A DNA stretch of 64,000 nucleotides from Streptacidiphilus rugosus AM-16. Its GTDB lineage: Bacteria > Actinomycetota > Actinomycetes > Streptomycetales > Streptomycetaceae. Each line of letters starts with the position of its first letter. The stretch's first letter is position 1. Below, one piece after another: positions 29,983 through 37,863 of the stretch. The notes under the pieces are model-generated. The model made no database searches. It was not told the DNA's origin and was given only the letters and a program-made list of their open reading frames with translations. A program made the translations under genes and the position numbers. The stretch covers positions 6,200,001 through 6,264,000 of the forward strand of contig NZ_JQMJ01000004.1 of the NCBI RefSeq assembly GCF_000744655.1. Reading direction: 5' to 3'.

Positions 29983-31350
29983 GTGGCCATCAGCGTCTTC
30001 GACCTCTTCTCCATCGGCATCGGCCCGTCCAGCTCCCACACGGTCGGCCCGATGCGGGCGGCGCGCATGTTCGCCCGCCGGCTGAAGTCGGAGGGCCTGC
30101 TGGCCGACACGTGCTCGGTGCGCGCGGAGCTCTTCGGCTCGCTCGGCGCGACCGGCCACGGCCACGGCACCCCGAAGGCGGTGCTGCTGGGTCTGGAGGG
30201 TCACTCGCCGCGAACGGTCGACATCGCGCAGGCCGACCTGGACGTCGAACGGATCAGGGCGACCAAGCGACTCTCGCTGCTCGGCACCCACGAGATCGGC
30301 TTCGACCCCGAGAACGAGCTGATCCTGCACCGCCGCAGGTCGCTGCCGTACCACGCCAACGGCATGACCCTGTGCGCCTACGACGCGGCGGGCGTACCGC
30401 TGCTGGAGAAGACCTACTACTCGGTCGGCGGCGGCTTCGTCGTCGACGAGGACGCCATCGGCGCGGACCGCGTGGTGCTCGACGACACCGTCCTGAAGTA
30501 CCCCTTCCGCACCGGCACCGACCTGCTGCGGCTGACCAACGAGACCGGCCTGTCCATCTCCTCCCTCATGCTGGAGAACGAGAAGGCCTGGCGCACCGAG
30601 GCGGAGATCCGGACGGGCCTGCTGGAGATCTGGTCCGTGATGCAGGAGTGCGTGCGCAACGGCATGCACCACGAGGGCATCCTCCCCGGCGGCCTCAAGG
30701 TCCGCCGTCGCGCCGCCTCCGGCGCACGGGCCCTGCGCGTCGAGGGCATCGGCCCGGCGAACGCGATGGAGTGGGTCACCCTCTACGCGATGGCCGTCAA
30801 CGAGGAGAACGCGGCTGGCGGCCGCGTCGTCACCGCCCCGACCAACGGCGCGGCGGGCATCATCCCGGCGGTCCTGCACTACTACCTGAACTTCATCCCC
30901 AGCGCGGACGAGGACGGCGTCGTCCGCTTCCTGCTCGCCGCGGGCGCGGTCGGCATGCTCTTCAAGGAGAACGCCTCCATCTCCGGCGCCGAGGTCGGCT
31001 GCCAGGGCGAGGTCGGCTCCGCCTGCTCCATGGCCGCCGGCGGCCTCGCCGAGGTCCTCGGCGGCACGCCCGAGCAGGTCGAGAACGCCGCAGAGATCGG
31101 CATCGAGCACAACCTCGGCCTCACCTGCGACCCGGTCGGCGGCCTGGTCCAGATCCCCTGCATCGAACGCAACGGCATGGCGGCCGTCAAGGCCGTCACC
31201 GCCGCCCGCATGGCGCTCCGCGGCGACGGCCGCCACCACGTCTCGCTGGACAAGGCGATCAAGACGATGAAGGAGACCGGCGCCGACATGAAGATCAAGT
31301 ACAAGGAGACCTCCCGCGGCGGCCTGGCCGTGAACGTCATCGAGTGCTGA
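29983..31350 (+). CDS. sdaA: L-serine ammonia-lyase (iron-sulfur L-serine dehydratase), single chain
   Basis: SdaA deaminates L-serine to pyruvate and ammonia using a [4Fe-4S] cluster. The 455-residue product fuses the beta domain ([21 protein letters not shown]) and the alpha domain, with the cluster cysteines in [14 protein letters not shown] and LTCDP ... QIPCIERN. The start is GTG 29983, giving MAISVFDLF; the frame is open to 29878 without family sequence. It completes the glycine/serine run and drains serine made by GlyA. Confidence 0.96.
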   Translation: MAISVFDLFSIGIGPSSSHTVGPMRAARMFARRLKSEGLLADTCSVRAELFGSLGATGHGHGTPKAVLLGLEGHSPRTVDIAQADLDVERIRATKRLSLLGTHEIGFDPENELILHRRRSLPYHANGMTLCAYDAAGVPLLEKTYYSVGGGFVVDEDAIGADRVVLDDTVLKYPFRTGTDLLRLTNETGLSISSLMLENEKAWRTEAEIRTGLLEIWSVMQECVRNGMHHEGILPGGLKVRRRAASGARALRVEGIGPANAMEWVTLYAMAVNEENAAGGRVVTAPTNGAAGIIPAVLHYYLNFIPSADEDGVVRFLLAAGAVGMLFKENASISGAEVGCQGEVGSACSMAAGGLAEVLGGTPEQVENAAEIGIEHNLGLTCDPVGGLVQIPCIERNGMAAVKAVTAARMALRGDGRHHVSLDKAIKTMKETGADMKIKYKETSRGGLAVNVIEC

Positions 31351-31370
31351 CGGGGCAGGCGGTCCCCTTT

Positions 31371-31392
31371 GGCCTCAGGGAAGCCTGAGGCC
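31371..31392. terminator. Short stem-loop between sdaA and the ABC exporter gene
   Basis: A perfect 9-base stem (31371-31379 with 31384-31392) has a GAAG tetraloop, starting 21 bases after the sdaA stop and ending 15 bases before the next start. TTT precedes the left arm on the plus strand, but no U-tract follows, so termination strength is uncertain. It may also mask the downstream ribosome-binding region. Confidence 0.55.
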
Positions 31393-31406
31393 CTACCGTC
31401 TCTCCC

Positions 31407-33326
31407 ATGAGCATGGAGAGCACCGCCTGGATGCAGCTGCACAGCGTCATGAACGCGCAGCAGGAGCGCCGCCCCTTCGACCGCGCCACACTGCGGCGCA
31501 TCGGCGCCTTCGCCCGACCGCACCGCCGCCGTATCTGGCAGTTCGTGGTGCTGAGCGTGGCGACCGCGCTGCTCGCCGTCGCCACGCCGGTGCTCGCGGG
31601 GCGCGTCGTCGACGCGATCGTCTCCCACGGCGACCAGAGCACCGTCATACGACTCGCCCTGCTCATCGCTCTCATCGCGCTCGCCGAGGCGGGCTTCGGG
31701 ATCCTCGGGCGCTGGCTGTCCTCGACGCTCGGTGAAGGACTCATCCTCGATCTGCGGACAGCCGTGTTCGACCACGTGCAGCGGATGCCGGTCGCGTTCT
31801 TCACGCGTACGCGTACGGGCGCCCTCGTCAGTCGCCTCAACAACGACGTGATCGGCGCGCAGCGCGCCTTCAGCAACACCCTCTCCGGAGTCGTCAGCAA
31901 TCTGGTGACCCTGCTGCTGACCCTCGTCGTGATGCTCACTCTCTCCTGGCAGATCACGCTGCTCGCGCTGGTGCTGCTGCCGCTGTTCGTGATCCCCGCG
32001 CGGCGGACGGGCAGCCGGATGGCGAAGCTCCAGCGCGAGGCCGCCAACCTCAACGCGGCCATGGGCACCCGGATGACCGAACGGTTCTCGGCACCCGGCG
32101 CCACCCTGGTCAAGCTCTTCGGGCGGCCCGAGGACGAGTCCGTCGAGTTCGCCGCGCGGGCCCGGCGGGTGCGGGACATCGGGGTGCGGACGGCGATGGC
32201 ACAGTCGGTGTTCATCACCGCTCTGACGCTCGTCTCCGCCCTGGCGCTCGCGCTCGTCTACGGGCTCGGCGGCTGGTTCGCCCTGCGCGGCACCCTGCAG
32301 CCGGGCGCCGTGGTGTCCCTGGCACTGCTGCTGACCCGCCTCTACGCGCCGCTCACGTCGCTCGCGGGGGCGCGCGTCGAGGTCATGAGCGCTCTGGTCA
32401 GCTTCGAGCGCGTCTTCGAGGTCCTCGACCTCAAGCCGCTGATCGAGGAGAAGCCGGAGGCCCGCGCCGTGCCCGAGGGGCCCGCCGCCGTGGAGTTCGA
32501 CGACGTCCGTTTCGGCTACCCGTCCGCCGACAAGGTCTCCCTCGCCTCGCTGGAGGAGGTCGCCGCCCTGGACACCCGCAGCGGCGCGGAGGTCCTGCAC
32601 GGCATCAGCTTCCGCGCCGAACCCGGCCAGACCGTCGCCCTGGTCGGCTCGTCCGGCGCCGGGAAGTCGACCATCGCGCAGTTGCTGCCGCGCCTGTACG
32701 ACACCGACGAGGGAGCCGTCCGCATCGGCGGCGTCGACGTACGTGACCTGAGCGCCGAGTCCATGCGGGCGACCCTCGGCATGGTCACCCAGGACGGGCA
32801 CCTCTTCCACGACTCCGTGCGCGAGAACCTGCTGCTCGCGCGGCCCGGGGCCGACGAGGACGAGCTGTGGGACGTGCTGCGCCGGGCACGCCTCGAAGAT
32901 CTCGTACGCTCGCTGCCCGACGGCCTCGACACCGTGGTCGGCGAGCGCGGCTACCGCCTCTCCGGCGGCGAGCGCCAGCGCATGACCATCGCCCGGTTGC
33001 TGCTGGCCCGCCAGCGCGTCGTGATCCTCGACGAGGCCACCGCCCACCTGGACAACACCTCGGAAGCGGCCGTCCAGGAGGCACTCGCGGAGGCCCTGGA
33101 GGGGCGGACCGCCGTGGTCATCGCCCACCGACTGTCGACGATCCGCGCGGCCGACCTGATCCTCGTCGTCGAAGCCGGCCGGATCGTGGAGCGCGGCACG
33201 CACGAGGAACTGCTGGCGGCGGCCGGCCGGTACGCCGAGCTCCACCGGACGCAGTTCGAGAGGCACACGCACGGGACGGGCGTGAAGGAGACCGCGGGAG
33301 CGGGCCTCGGGGAGCCGGTGGCCTAG
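31407..33326 (+). CDS. ABC exporter half-transporter (membrane and ATPase domains fused)
   Basis: The 639-residue product has an N-terminal six-helix exporter domain (about 35-330) and a C-terminal ATPase: Walker A GSSGAGKST, Q-loop VTQDGHLF, signature LSGGERQR, Walker B VVILDEATAHLD and switch His (IAHRLST). All catalytic residues are canonical, so it can act as a homodimer. The substrate is unknown. A Glu-rich insertion lies before Walker A (SLASLEEVAALDTRSGAEVL). It is convergent with the rho-like gene 25 bases downstream. Confidence 0.92.
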   Translation: MSMESTAWMQLHSVMNAQQERRPFDRATLRRIGAFARPHRRRIWQFVVLSVATALLAVATPVLAGRVVDAIVSHGDQSTVIRLALLIALIALAEAGFGILGRWLSSTLGEGLILDLRTAVFDHVQRMPVAFFTRTRTGALVSRLNNDVIGAQRAFSNTLSGVVSNLVTLLLTLVVMLTLSWQITLLALVLLPLFVIPARRTGSRMAKLQREAANLNAAMGTRMTERFSAPGATLVKLFGRPEDESVEFAARARRVRDIGVRTAMAQSVFITALTLVSALALALVYGLGGWFALRGTLQPGAVVSLALLLTRLYAPLTSLAGARVEVMSALVSFERVFEVLDLKPLIEEKPEARAVPEGPAAVEFDDVRFGYPSADKVSLASLEEVAALDTRSGAEVLHGISFRAEPGQTVALVGSSGAGKSTIAQLLPRLYDTDEGAVRIGGVDVRDLSAESMRATLGMVTQDGHLFHDSVRENLLLARPGADEDELWDVLRRARLEDLVRSLPDGLDTVVGERGYRLSGGERQRMTIARLLLARQRVVILDEATAHLDNTSEAAVQEALAEALEGRTAVVIAHRLSTIRAADLILVVEAGRIVERGTHEELLAAAGRYAELHRTQFERHTHGTGVKETAGAGLGEPVA

Positions 33327-33351
33327 ATCAGGCCGGCGGGGACACGCCCGT

Positions 33352-34470
33352 TCAGCGGGCGGCCGGGGTGGTGAGCTGGACCTGACGGAGGAACTCGGCG
33401 TTGGTCGAGGTCTTCTTCAGGCGTTCCAGCATCAGCTCCACGGCCTGCTGCGGCTGCTGGGCCGCGAGGGCGCGGCGGAGGCGGTGGAGCGCGGTCAGTT
33501 CGTCGGGGTGGGTGAGGAGTTCCTCGCGGCGGGTGCCGGTGCCGGTCGGGACGACGGCGGGGAAGACGCGCTTCGCCGCGAGGGCGCGGTCGAGGCGGAT
33601 CTCCAGGTTCCCGGTGCTCTTGAGCTCCTCGAAGTAGTAGTCGTCGGCGCGCGATCCGGTCTCCACCAGGGCGGTGGCCAGGATGGTCAGCGAGCCGCCG
33701 TTCTCGATGTTGCGGGCCGCGCCGAAGAACTGCTTCGGCCCGAGCAGCGCGCCGGCGTCGACGCCGCCGCTGAGCGTGCGGCCCTGGCCGGCCGTGGCGA
33801 TGGCGTTGTGGGCGCGGCAGAGGCGGGTCAGCGAGTCGACCAGCATCACCACGTCCTGGCCGGCCTCGACCAGGCGCTTGGCCCGCTCGACCGCGAGCGA
33901 GGCGAGCCTGGTGTGCTCCTTGGCCGGCCGGTCGAAGGTGGAGGCGAGGACCTCGCCGCGGACGGAGCGGGTCATCTCGGTGACCTCCTCCGGGCGCTCG
34001 TCGACCAGGAGCACCATGAGGTGGCACTCGGGGTGGTTGCGGGCGATCGCGTCGGCCAGCGCCTGCAGCACGGCGGTCTTGCCGGTCTTGGGTGGGGCGA
34101 CGATCAGGCCCCGCTGGCCCTTGCCGACCGGCGCGAGCAGGTCGATGACGCGGGTGGTCAGCCGACCTGGGTCGGTCTCCAGGCGCAGCCGCTCCTGCGG
34201 GTGCAGCGGGGTCAGCTCGGCGAACGCCGGTCGGCCGGAAAGCGTCTCGGGCGCACGGCCGTTGACGCGGGCGATGCCCTCCGGGCCGGTCTCGACCAGG
34301 TCGCCGCGGCGCAGCCCGAAGCGGCGGACCTGCTGCGCGCTGACGGACACGTCGTCCGGCCCGGGGAGGTATCCGCCGACGCGCAGCACGCCGCGGTTGC
34401 CGTCGAGGTCGAAGACCCCGGCGGTGAGGGTGAGTTGGGTCTGGGTGGGGGTTTCGAGAAGGGTGGTCAC
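33352..34470 (-). CDS. Short Rho-type transcription termination factor (paralogue-like)
   Basis: The 372-residue product is a Rho-family hexameric ATPase. The motor is intact: Walker A APPKTGKT (125-132), DERPEEVTEM with the catalytic Glu, Walker B VVMLVDS, Q-loop TLSGGVDAGAL, R-loop EELKSTGNLE and Arg finger Arg295. It is much shorter than typical actinobacterial Rho (about 600-700 residues) and lacks the N-terminal Rho_N helices and insertion. The cold-shock-like domain is present, but the aromatic RNA-binding residues (GFGF in E. coli) read GNRGVLR. GTG 34470 has AAAGGA upstream; ATG-type starts up to 34554 add a non-family leader. Likely a second Rho, not the main one. Confidence 0.85.
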   Translation of the reverse strand: MTTLLETPTQTQLTLTAGVFDLDGNRGVLRVGGYLPGPDDVSVSAQQVRRFGLRRGDLVETGPEGIARVNGRAPETLSGRPAFAELTPLHPQERLRLETDPGRLTTRVIDLLAPVGKGQRGLIVAPPKTGKTAVLQALADAIARNHPECHLMVLLVDERPEEVTEMTRSVRGEVLASTFDRPAKEHTRLASLAVERAKRLVEAGQDVVMLVDSLTRLCRAHNAIATAGQGRTLSGGVDAGALLGPKQFFGAARNIENGGSLTILATALVETGSRADDYYFEELKSTGNLEIRLDRALAAKRVFPAVVPTGTGTRREELLTHPDELTALHRLRRALAAQQPQQAVELMLERLKKTSTNAEFLRQVQLTTPAAR

Positions 34471-34794
34471 GCGAATTCCTTTCGCGGAGAAGAAGAAGTA
34501 GGCGGGTGGAGCGGGTGATGCGAGGGAGGTGCGGCGGATACGCCTGACGACCACGGCGGCGGGCTGCGGGCGGCGAAGGACGCCGACGGCAACGGGCCCG
34601 GGGTGGCGAGGAAAAAGCGACGTGCGACGTGCGAACTGCGGACTACGCCTGGAGGCCGGCCACGAGGAGGACGGGCTGCGTCAGGTGAGTCGGTGGTGGA
34701 ACCAGCACCGGCGCCGACAGAAGGGCGAAACTGGGGTGCTGCTCCCCACCATAACAGGCCGCTCCGGCGACCGGGCGGGAATTAGGCTCCGTCC
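34471..34794. other. Leader/promoter region between the rho-like and MazG-like genes
   Basis: No gene is seen in this 324-base divergent interval. On the minus (rho-like) strand, about 34490-34540 is rich in C and poor in G, with runs of pyrimidines, the composition favoured by Rho utilisation sites. The shared promoters cannot be placed with confidence. Confidence 0.4.
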
Positions 34795-35145
34795 ATGACC
34801 GATTCCTCCTGGGCCACCATCGCCGAACTGGAGCGCTGGCTGTCCGAGAACGGCCCCGAGCCCGCACCGGCCGACAGGACTCCAGCGGCCGACAGGACCC
34901 GGCTGCTGCTGCAGATCCTCAAGATCTCCGAGGAGGCCGGCGAGGTGGCCGAGGCCGTCATCGGGGCGATGGGGCAGAACCCCCGCAAGGGCTTCTCGCA
35001 CAGCTGGGAGGACGTGGAGAGCGAGCTGTACGACGTCATCATCACCTCGATGGTGGCGCTGACCAGCCTCAACCCCGATGCGGGGACCGTGTTCGCACAG
35101 CATCTGGCACGGGTCGCCGAGCGCGCGTTCGGGCCGTCTCGATGA
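34795..35145 (+). CDS. MazG-like nucleotide pyrophosphohydrolase family protein
   Basis: The 116-residue all-helical product contains the MazG metal-binding signature EEAGEVAEA (near residues 43-51) and the second acidic motif ELYDVI (near 80), spaced as in single-domain MazG-like proteins that hydrolyse non-canonical nucleoside triphosphates. The substrate is not evident. The start has no strong ribosome-binding site. Its last 77 bases overlap the 3' end of the convergent MpaB-like gene. Confidence 0.85.
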   Translation: MTDSSWATIAELERWLSENGPEPAPADRTPAADRTRLLLQILKISEEAGEVAEAVIGAMGQNPRKGFSHSWEDVESELYDVIITSMVALTSLNPDAGTVFAQHLARVAERAFGPSR

Positions 35146-35989
35146 CGACGGAAGGCTCGCAGCCGTAGCGCAGCGCCACGGCCAGCGCGCGGACCGAGGC
35201 CCGCTCGGCGCTGGCGCGCAGAGCGGACCGGCGGGGCAGACCCAGTTCGACGAGGGCCCAGTGCGGCAGCAGGTCGATCCCGCCGTTGACGAGTATCCGC
35301 AGCGCCGCGTCCCCTCCCGCGGACGGGATCAGCGCGCCGGGCGTGCGCAGGAAGGCCACCGCGGCCAGGGCCGCTTCCGTGGCCGCGAGTCGGGGCCTGA
35401 CCTCGCGCAGGTAGGCGTGCACCTCGGCGAGCGAGCGCGGAACCTCCGTCGCACCGAGGCGCTCGGCGGTCAGCGCGACCTCGTCGAAGTAGCGGTCCTG
35501 CTCGGGCCGGGTCAGCGGGCGGCGGGCGTAGCGCTGGTAGCCGGCCAGGAAGCAGGCGGTCTCGGCGACGTGGACCCAGCGCAGCAGTTCGGGATCGCTC
35601 GCGTCGTAGGGGCGGCCGTCGGGGGCCGTGCCGCGCACGTACGCGTGGATCCGTCGGACCCGGGCGATCGCCGCCTCGGCCTCCTCGGTCGAGCCGTAGC
35701 TGGTGACGGTGACGAACCCCGCGGTGCGGTTGAGCCGGTCGATCGGATCATCGCGGTAGAGCGAGTGCTGGTCGACGCCGGCCATGGCCAGCGGATGCAG
35801 CGACTGCAGCAGCAGGGCGGCGACACCGCCGGTGAACATGCCGGGGAGGTCGCCGTGCACCAGCCAGACCACGCTGTCCGGACCGAAGAGTCCGGGATCG
35901 CCGACGGGCCGGTCGTAGCGCGTCAGATCCAGGCCCTGGCCGTGGACCGTCGCGTAGACCTGCCGCCTGATCCGCTCACGGAGCCACAC
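35069..35989 (-). CDS. MpaB-type oxygenase / DUF2236 protein
   Basis: The roughly 306-residue product has the DUF2236 features: VVWLVHGD ... GGVAALLLQSLHPLAMAGVDQHS, then DRLNRTAGFVTVTSYGS and VHAXV-type histidines (RIHAYVRG, LLRWVHVAETACFL). The family includes the latex-clearing protein and the mycophenolate oxygenase MpaB, where the conserved histidines bind haem. The start is uncertain: GTG 35989 places WLRERI at the N-terminus as in relatives, while TTG 36016 adds nine residues. Convergent overlap of 77 bases with the MazG-like gene. Confidence 0.85.
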   Translation of the reverse strand: MWLRERIRRQVYATVHGQGLDLTRYDRPVGDPGLFGPDSVVWLVHGDLPGMFTGGVAALLLQSLHPLAMAGVDQHSLYRDDPIDRLNRTAGFVTVTSYGSTEEAEAAIARVRRIHAYVRGTAPDGRPYDASDPELLRWVHVAETACFLAGYQRYARRPLTRPEQDRYFDEVALTAERLGATEVPRSLAEVHAYLREVRPRLAATEAALAAVAFLRTPGALIPSAGGDAALRILVNGGIDLLPHWALVELGLPRRSALRASAERASVRALAVALRYGCEPSVVIETARTRARRPVPDAVRTRSPHRG

Positions 35990-36227
35990 AGCTCCAGTTG
36001 TACTCCGTGGATCCAAGGTTTACCAGGCGAAAGCCAAGGGAATTTTAAGCAAACACATGAGCGCGCCTTGTGATCCACGGCTCACTATGGCGAAATAACG
36101 CCATCTATCCCTTTTGTCCGTTGCCCGCATGCCGAGACACGTGCCATAGTCGGTGAACGGAACGCCTCCGACCCGAGCGCGTCCACACGCCGCCGCGGCA
36201 CCACCCCCTTGGCCGCGCGGCCCAAGG

Positions 36228-36264
36228 CAGGGGCCCCTGATCGACACACGATCCCAGGGGCCCC
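36228..36264 (-). terminator. Stem-loop downstream of the anti-sigma-type ATPase gene
   Basis: A perfect 10-base stem (36230-36239 with 36255-36264) of alternating G and C blocks has a 15-base loop. Its left arm is part of the self-complementary CAGGGGCCCCTG (36228-36239). It lies 34 bases after the stop of the minus-strand gene at 36298. Confidence 0.6.
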
Positions 36265-36297
36265 GCATTGCCTTCCGGCCCCTCCGCCACCTGCGCG

Positions 36298-36789
36298 CTA
36301 CGCGACCGCGGCGGTCCGCACCTTCAGCTCGAACCAGACCGACTTGCCGCGCGACAGCAGATCCACGCCCCAGCGGTCGGCCAGCAGGTCGACCAGCCGC
36401 AGCCCGCGCCCGGCGTCGTCGTCGGCATCGCCCTTGATCAGGCAGGGCAGCGCCCGCGAAGGATCCCGCAGCTCGACCCTGACCCGCCCGGAGCCGCACA
36501 GGACGCGCAGCGCGAAGCTCCGTCCGCCGGTGTGCCGCACCGCGTTCGCGACCAGTTCGGCCACCAGCAGCTCCGCCACCTCACCGAGGCCGCCCAGCCC
36601 CCAGGACTCCAGGGCGGACAGGGTGAGCCGACGGGCGTGCGCCGTGACCCCGGGGGCCGCGAGTAAACAGACCCCGTCGCCCTCGGGCGACAGCAGCCGG
36701 GCCACCCCGTCGAGCTCGGTGGTCGACGCGGTCTCTGCAGCCTCAATGATCACTCTCTGCTCCCGCGCCACTTCACGCTGTACTGCCAT
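36298..36789 (-). CDS. Anti-sigma-type ATP-binding regulatory protein (HATPase_c_2)
   Basis: The 163-residue product has the GHKL ATPase boxes of anti-sigma/serine-kinase regulators: N box ELVANAVRHT, G1 DPSRALP and G2 DAGRGLRLVDLLADRWGV, ending VWFELKV. In Streptomyces such proteins switch sigma factors or anti-anti-sigma partners by binding or phosphorylation. No STAS partner is adjacent. ATG 36789 is chosen over an in-frame extension to 36912. Leu42 is a TTA codon (36664-36666), so translation may require the developmental tRNA bldA. Confidence 0.87.
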   Translation of the reverse strand: MAVQREVAREQRVIIEAAETASTTELDGVARLLSPEGDGVCLLAAPGVTAHARRLTLSALESWGLGGLGEVAELLVAELVANAVRHTGGRSFALRVLCGSGRVRVELRDPSRALPCLIKGDADDDAGRGLRLVDLLADRWGVDLLSRGKSVWFELKVRTAAVA

Positions 36790-36958
36790 GACCCCATGAT
36801 GGCGTCTCCTGGCCGCCTCGGGGAGCGCAAACAGCAAAAAATCATCTATTGCTTCGGGCATATGCCAAAGCGGTTTGCATACGCGCAGCTCAGGCGCGGC
36901 AGGGCCCGGCAAACCTTTCCCACGGCTCGACGCGGGCCCAGCGGACGGGCAGCGGCCG

Positions 36959-37735
36959 TCAGTTGAACTTGGCCTTGCCCGGCCCCTCCTCGACGAAGCT
37001 GCGCATGCCGATCTCGCGGTCCTCGGTGGCGAAGAGGCCCGCGAAGAGGTTCCGCTCGATGGTCAGTCCGGTGTCGAGGTCGGTCTCGATGCCGCGGTCC
37101 ACGGCCTCCTTGGCGGCGCGCAGCGCGAACGCGGGGCCGGCGGCGAGCCTGGCGGCCCAGGCGTGGGCGGTCGCGAAGACCTCCTCCGCCGGGACGACCT
37201 GGTCGGCCAGGCCGATCCGGTGCGCCTCGGCGGCGTCGATCATGCGCCCGGTGAAGATCAGGTCCTTGGCCTTGGCCGGGCCGACCAGCCGCGACAGCCG
37301 CTGGGTGCCGCCGGCGCCGGGGATCAGCCCGAGCAGGATCTCCGGCTGACCGAACTTCACGTCGTCCGCGGCGATCCGGATGTCCGCGCAGAGCGTCAGC
37401 TCGCAGCCGCCGCCCAGGGCGTAGCCGGTGACCGCGGCCACGACCGGCTTCGGGATGCGCGCCACCGCGTCGAAGGCCCCCTGCAGCGCACCGCCGCGCT
37501 GCACCATGTCGGTGTAGCTCATGCGCTGCATCTCCTTGATGTCGGCGCCGGCCGCGAAGACCCGCTCGCCGCCCCAGAGGATCACCGCACGCACGTCGGC
37601 GCGGGCTGCCGCCTCCTCGGCGACCTCCTTGAGCTTGTCCTGCATCGCGACGTCGAGCGCGTTCATCTTCGGTCGGTCGAGCCGGATGACGCCGACGGCG
37701 TGCTCGTCGACCTCGAGCTTCACGAAACGGTCCAT
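36959..37735 (-). CDS. Enoyl-CoA hydratase/isomerase family protein
   Basis: The 258-residue crotonase-fold product has the oxyanion-hole motifs AAGADIKEM and YALGGGCEL, and both catalytic glutamates of true hydratases, Glu112 (GGGCEL) and Glu132 (QPEILLG). It should hydrate trans-2-enoyl-CoA in beta-oxidation; chain-length preference is unknown. The ATG at 37735 starts MDRFVKLEV. It stands alone between the anti-sigma-type ATPase and the terminator of the L,D-transpeptidase gene. Confidence 0.93.
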   Translation of the reverse strand: MDRFVKLEVDEHAVGVIRLDRPKMNALDVAMQDKLKEVAEEAAARADVRAVILWGGERVFAAGADIKEMQRMSYTDMVQRGGALQGAFDAVARIPKPVVAAVTGYALGGGCELTLCADIRIAADDVKFGQPEILLGLIPGAGGTQRLSRLVGPAKAKDLIFTGRMIDAAEAHRIGLADQVVPAEEVFATAHAWAARLAAGPAFALRAAKEAVDRGIETDLDTGLTIERNLFAGLFATEDREIGMRSFVEEGPGKAKFN

Positions 37736-37795
37736 CTAAGAGCCTCCCCGGGAGGGATGAGAGAAGCGGCGCAGAGTGAACCGATGTTAACGCGC

Positions 37796-37844
37796 GACCG
37801 GGCCGGTCGGACCGCCCGGTGGGGGCAGCCCGACCGGCCCGGTC
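37796..37844 (-). terminator. Strong stem-loop downstream of the first L,D-transpeptidase gene
   Basis: A perfect 15-base GC-rich stem (37796-37810 with 37830-37844) has a 19-base loop, starting 20 bases after the stop at 37864 in the direction of transcription. It is the longest perfect stem I found in the window. Confidence 0.8.
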
Positions 37845-37863
37845 GGGGTTCAGCGGACCTGGG

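Noticed and set aside
30882..33272. A 796-codon minus-strand frame opposite sdaA and the ABC exporter.
   Set aside because: It crosses two well-supported genes and has no recognisable domain.
36020..36499. A 159-codon frame in the gap upstream of the MpaB-like gene.
   Set aside because: It overlaps a stem-loop and the end of the anti-sigma-type gene and has no domain or ribosome-binding site.
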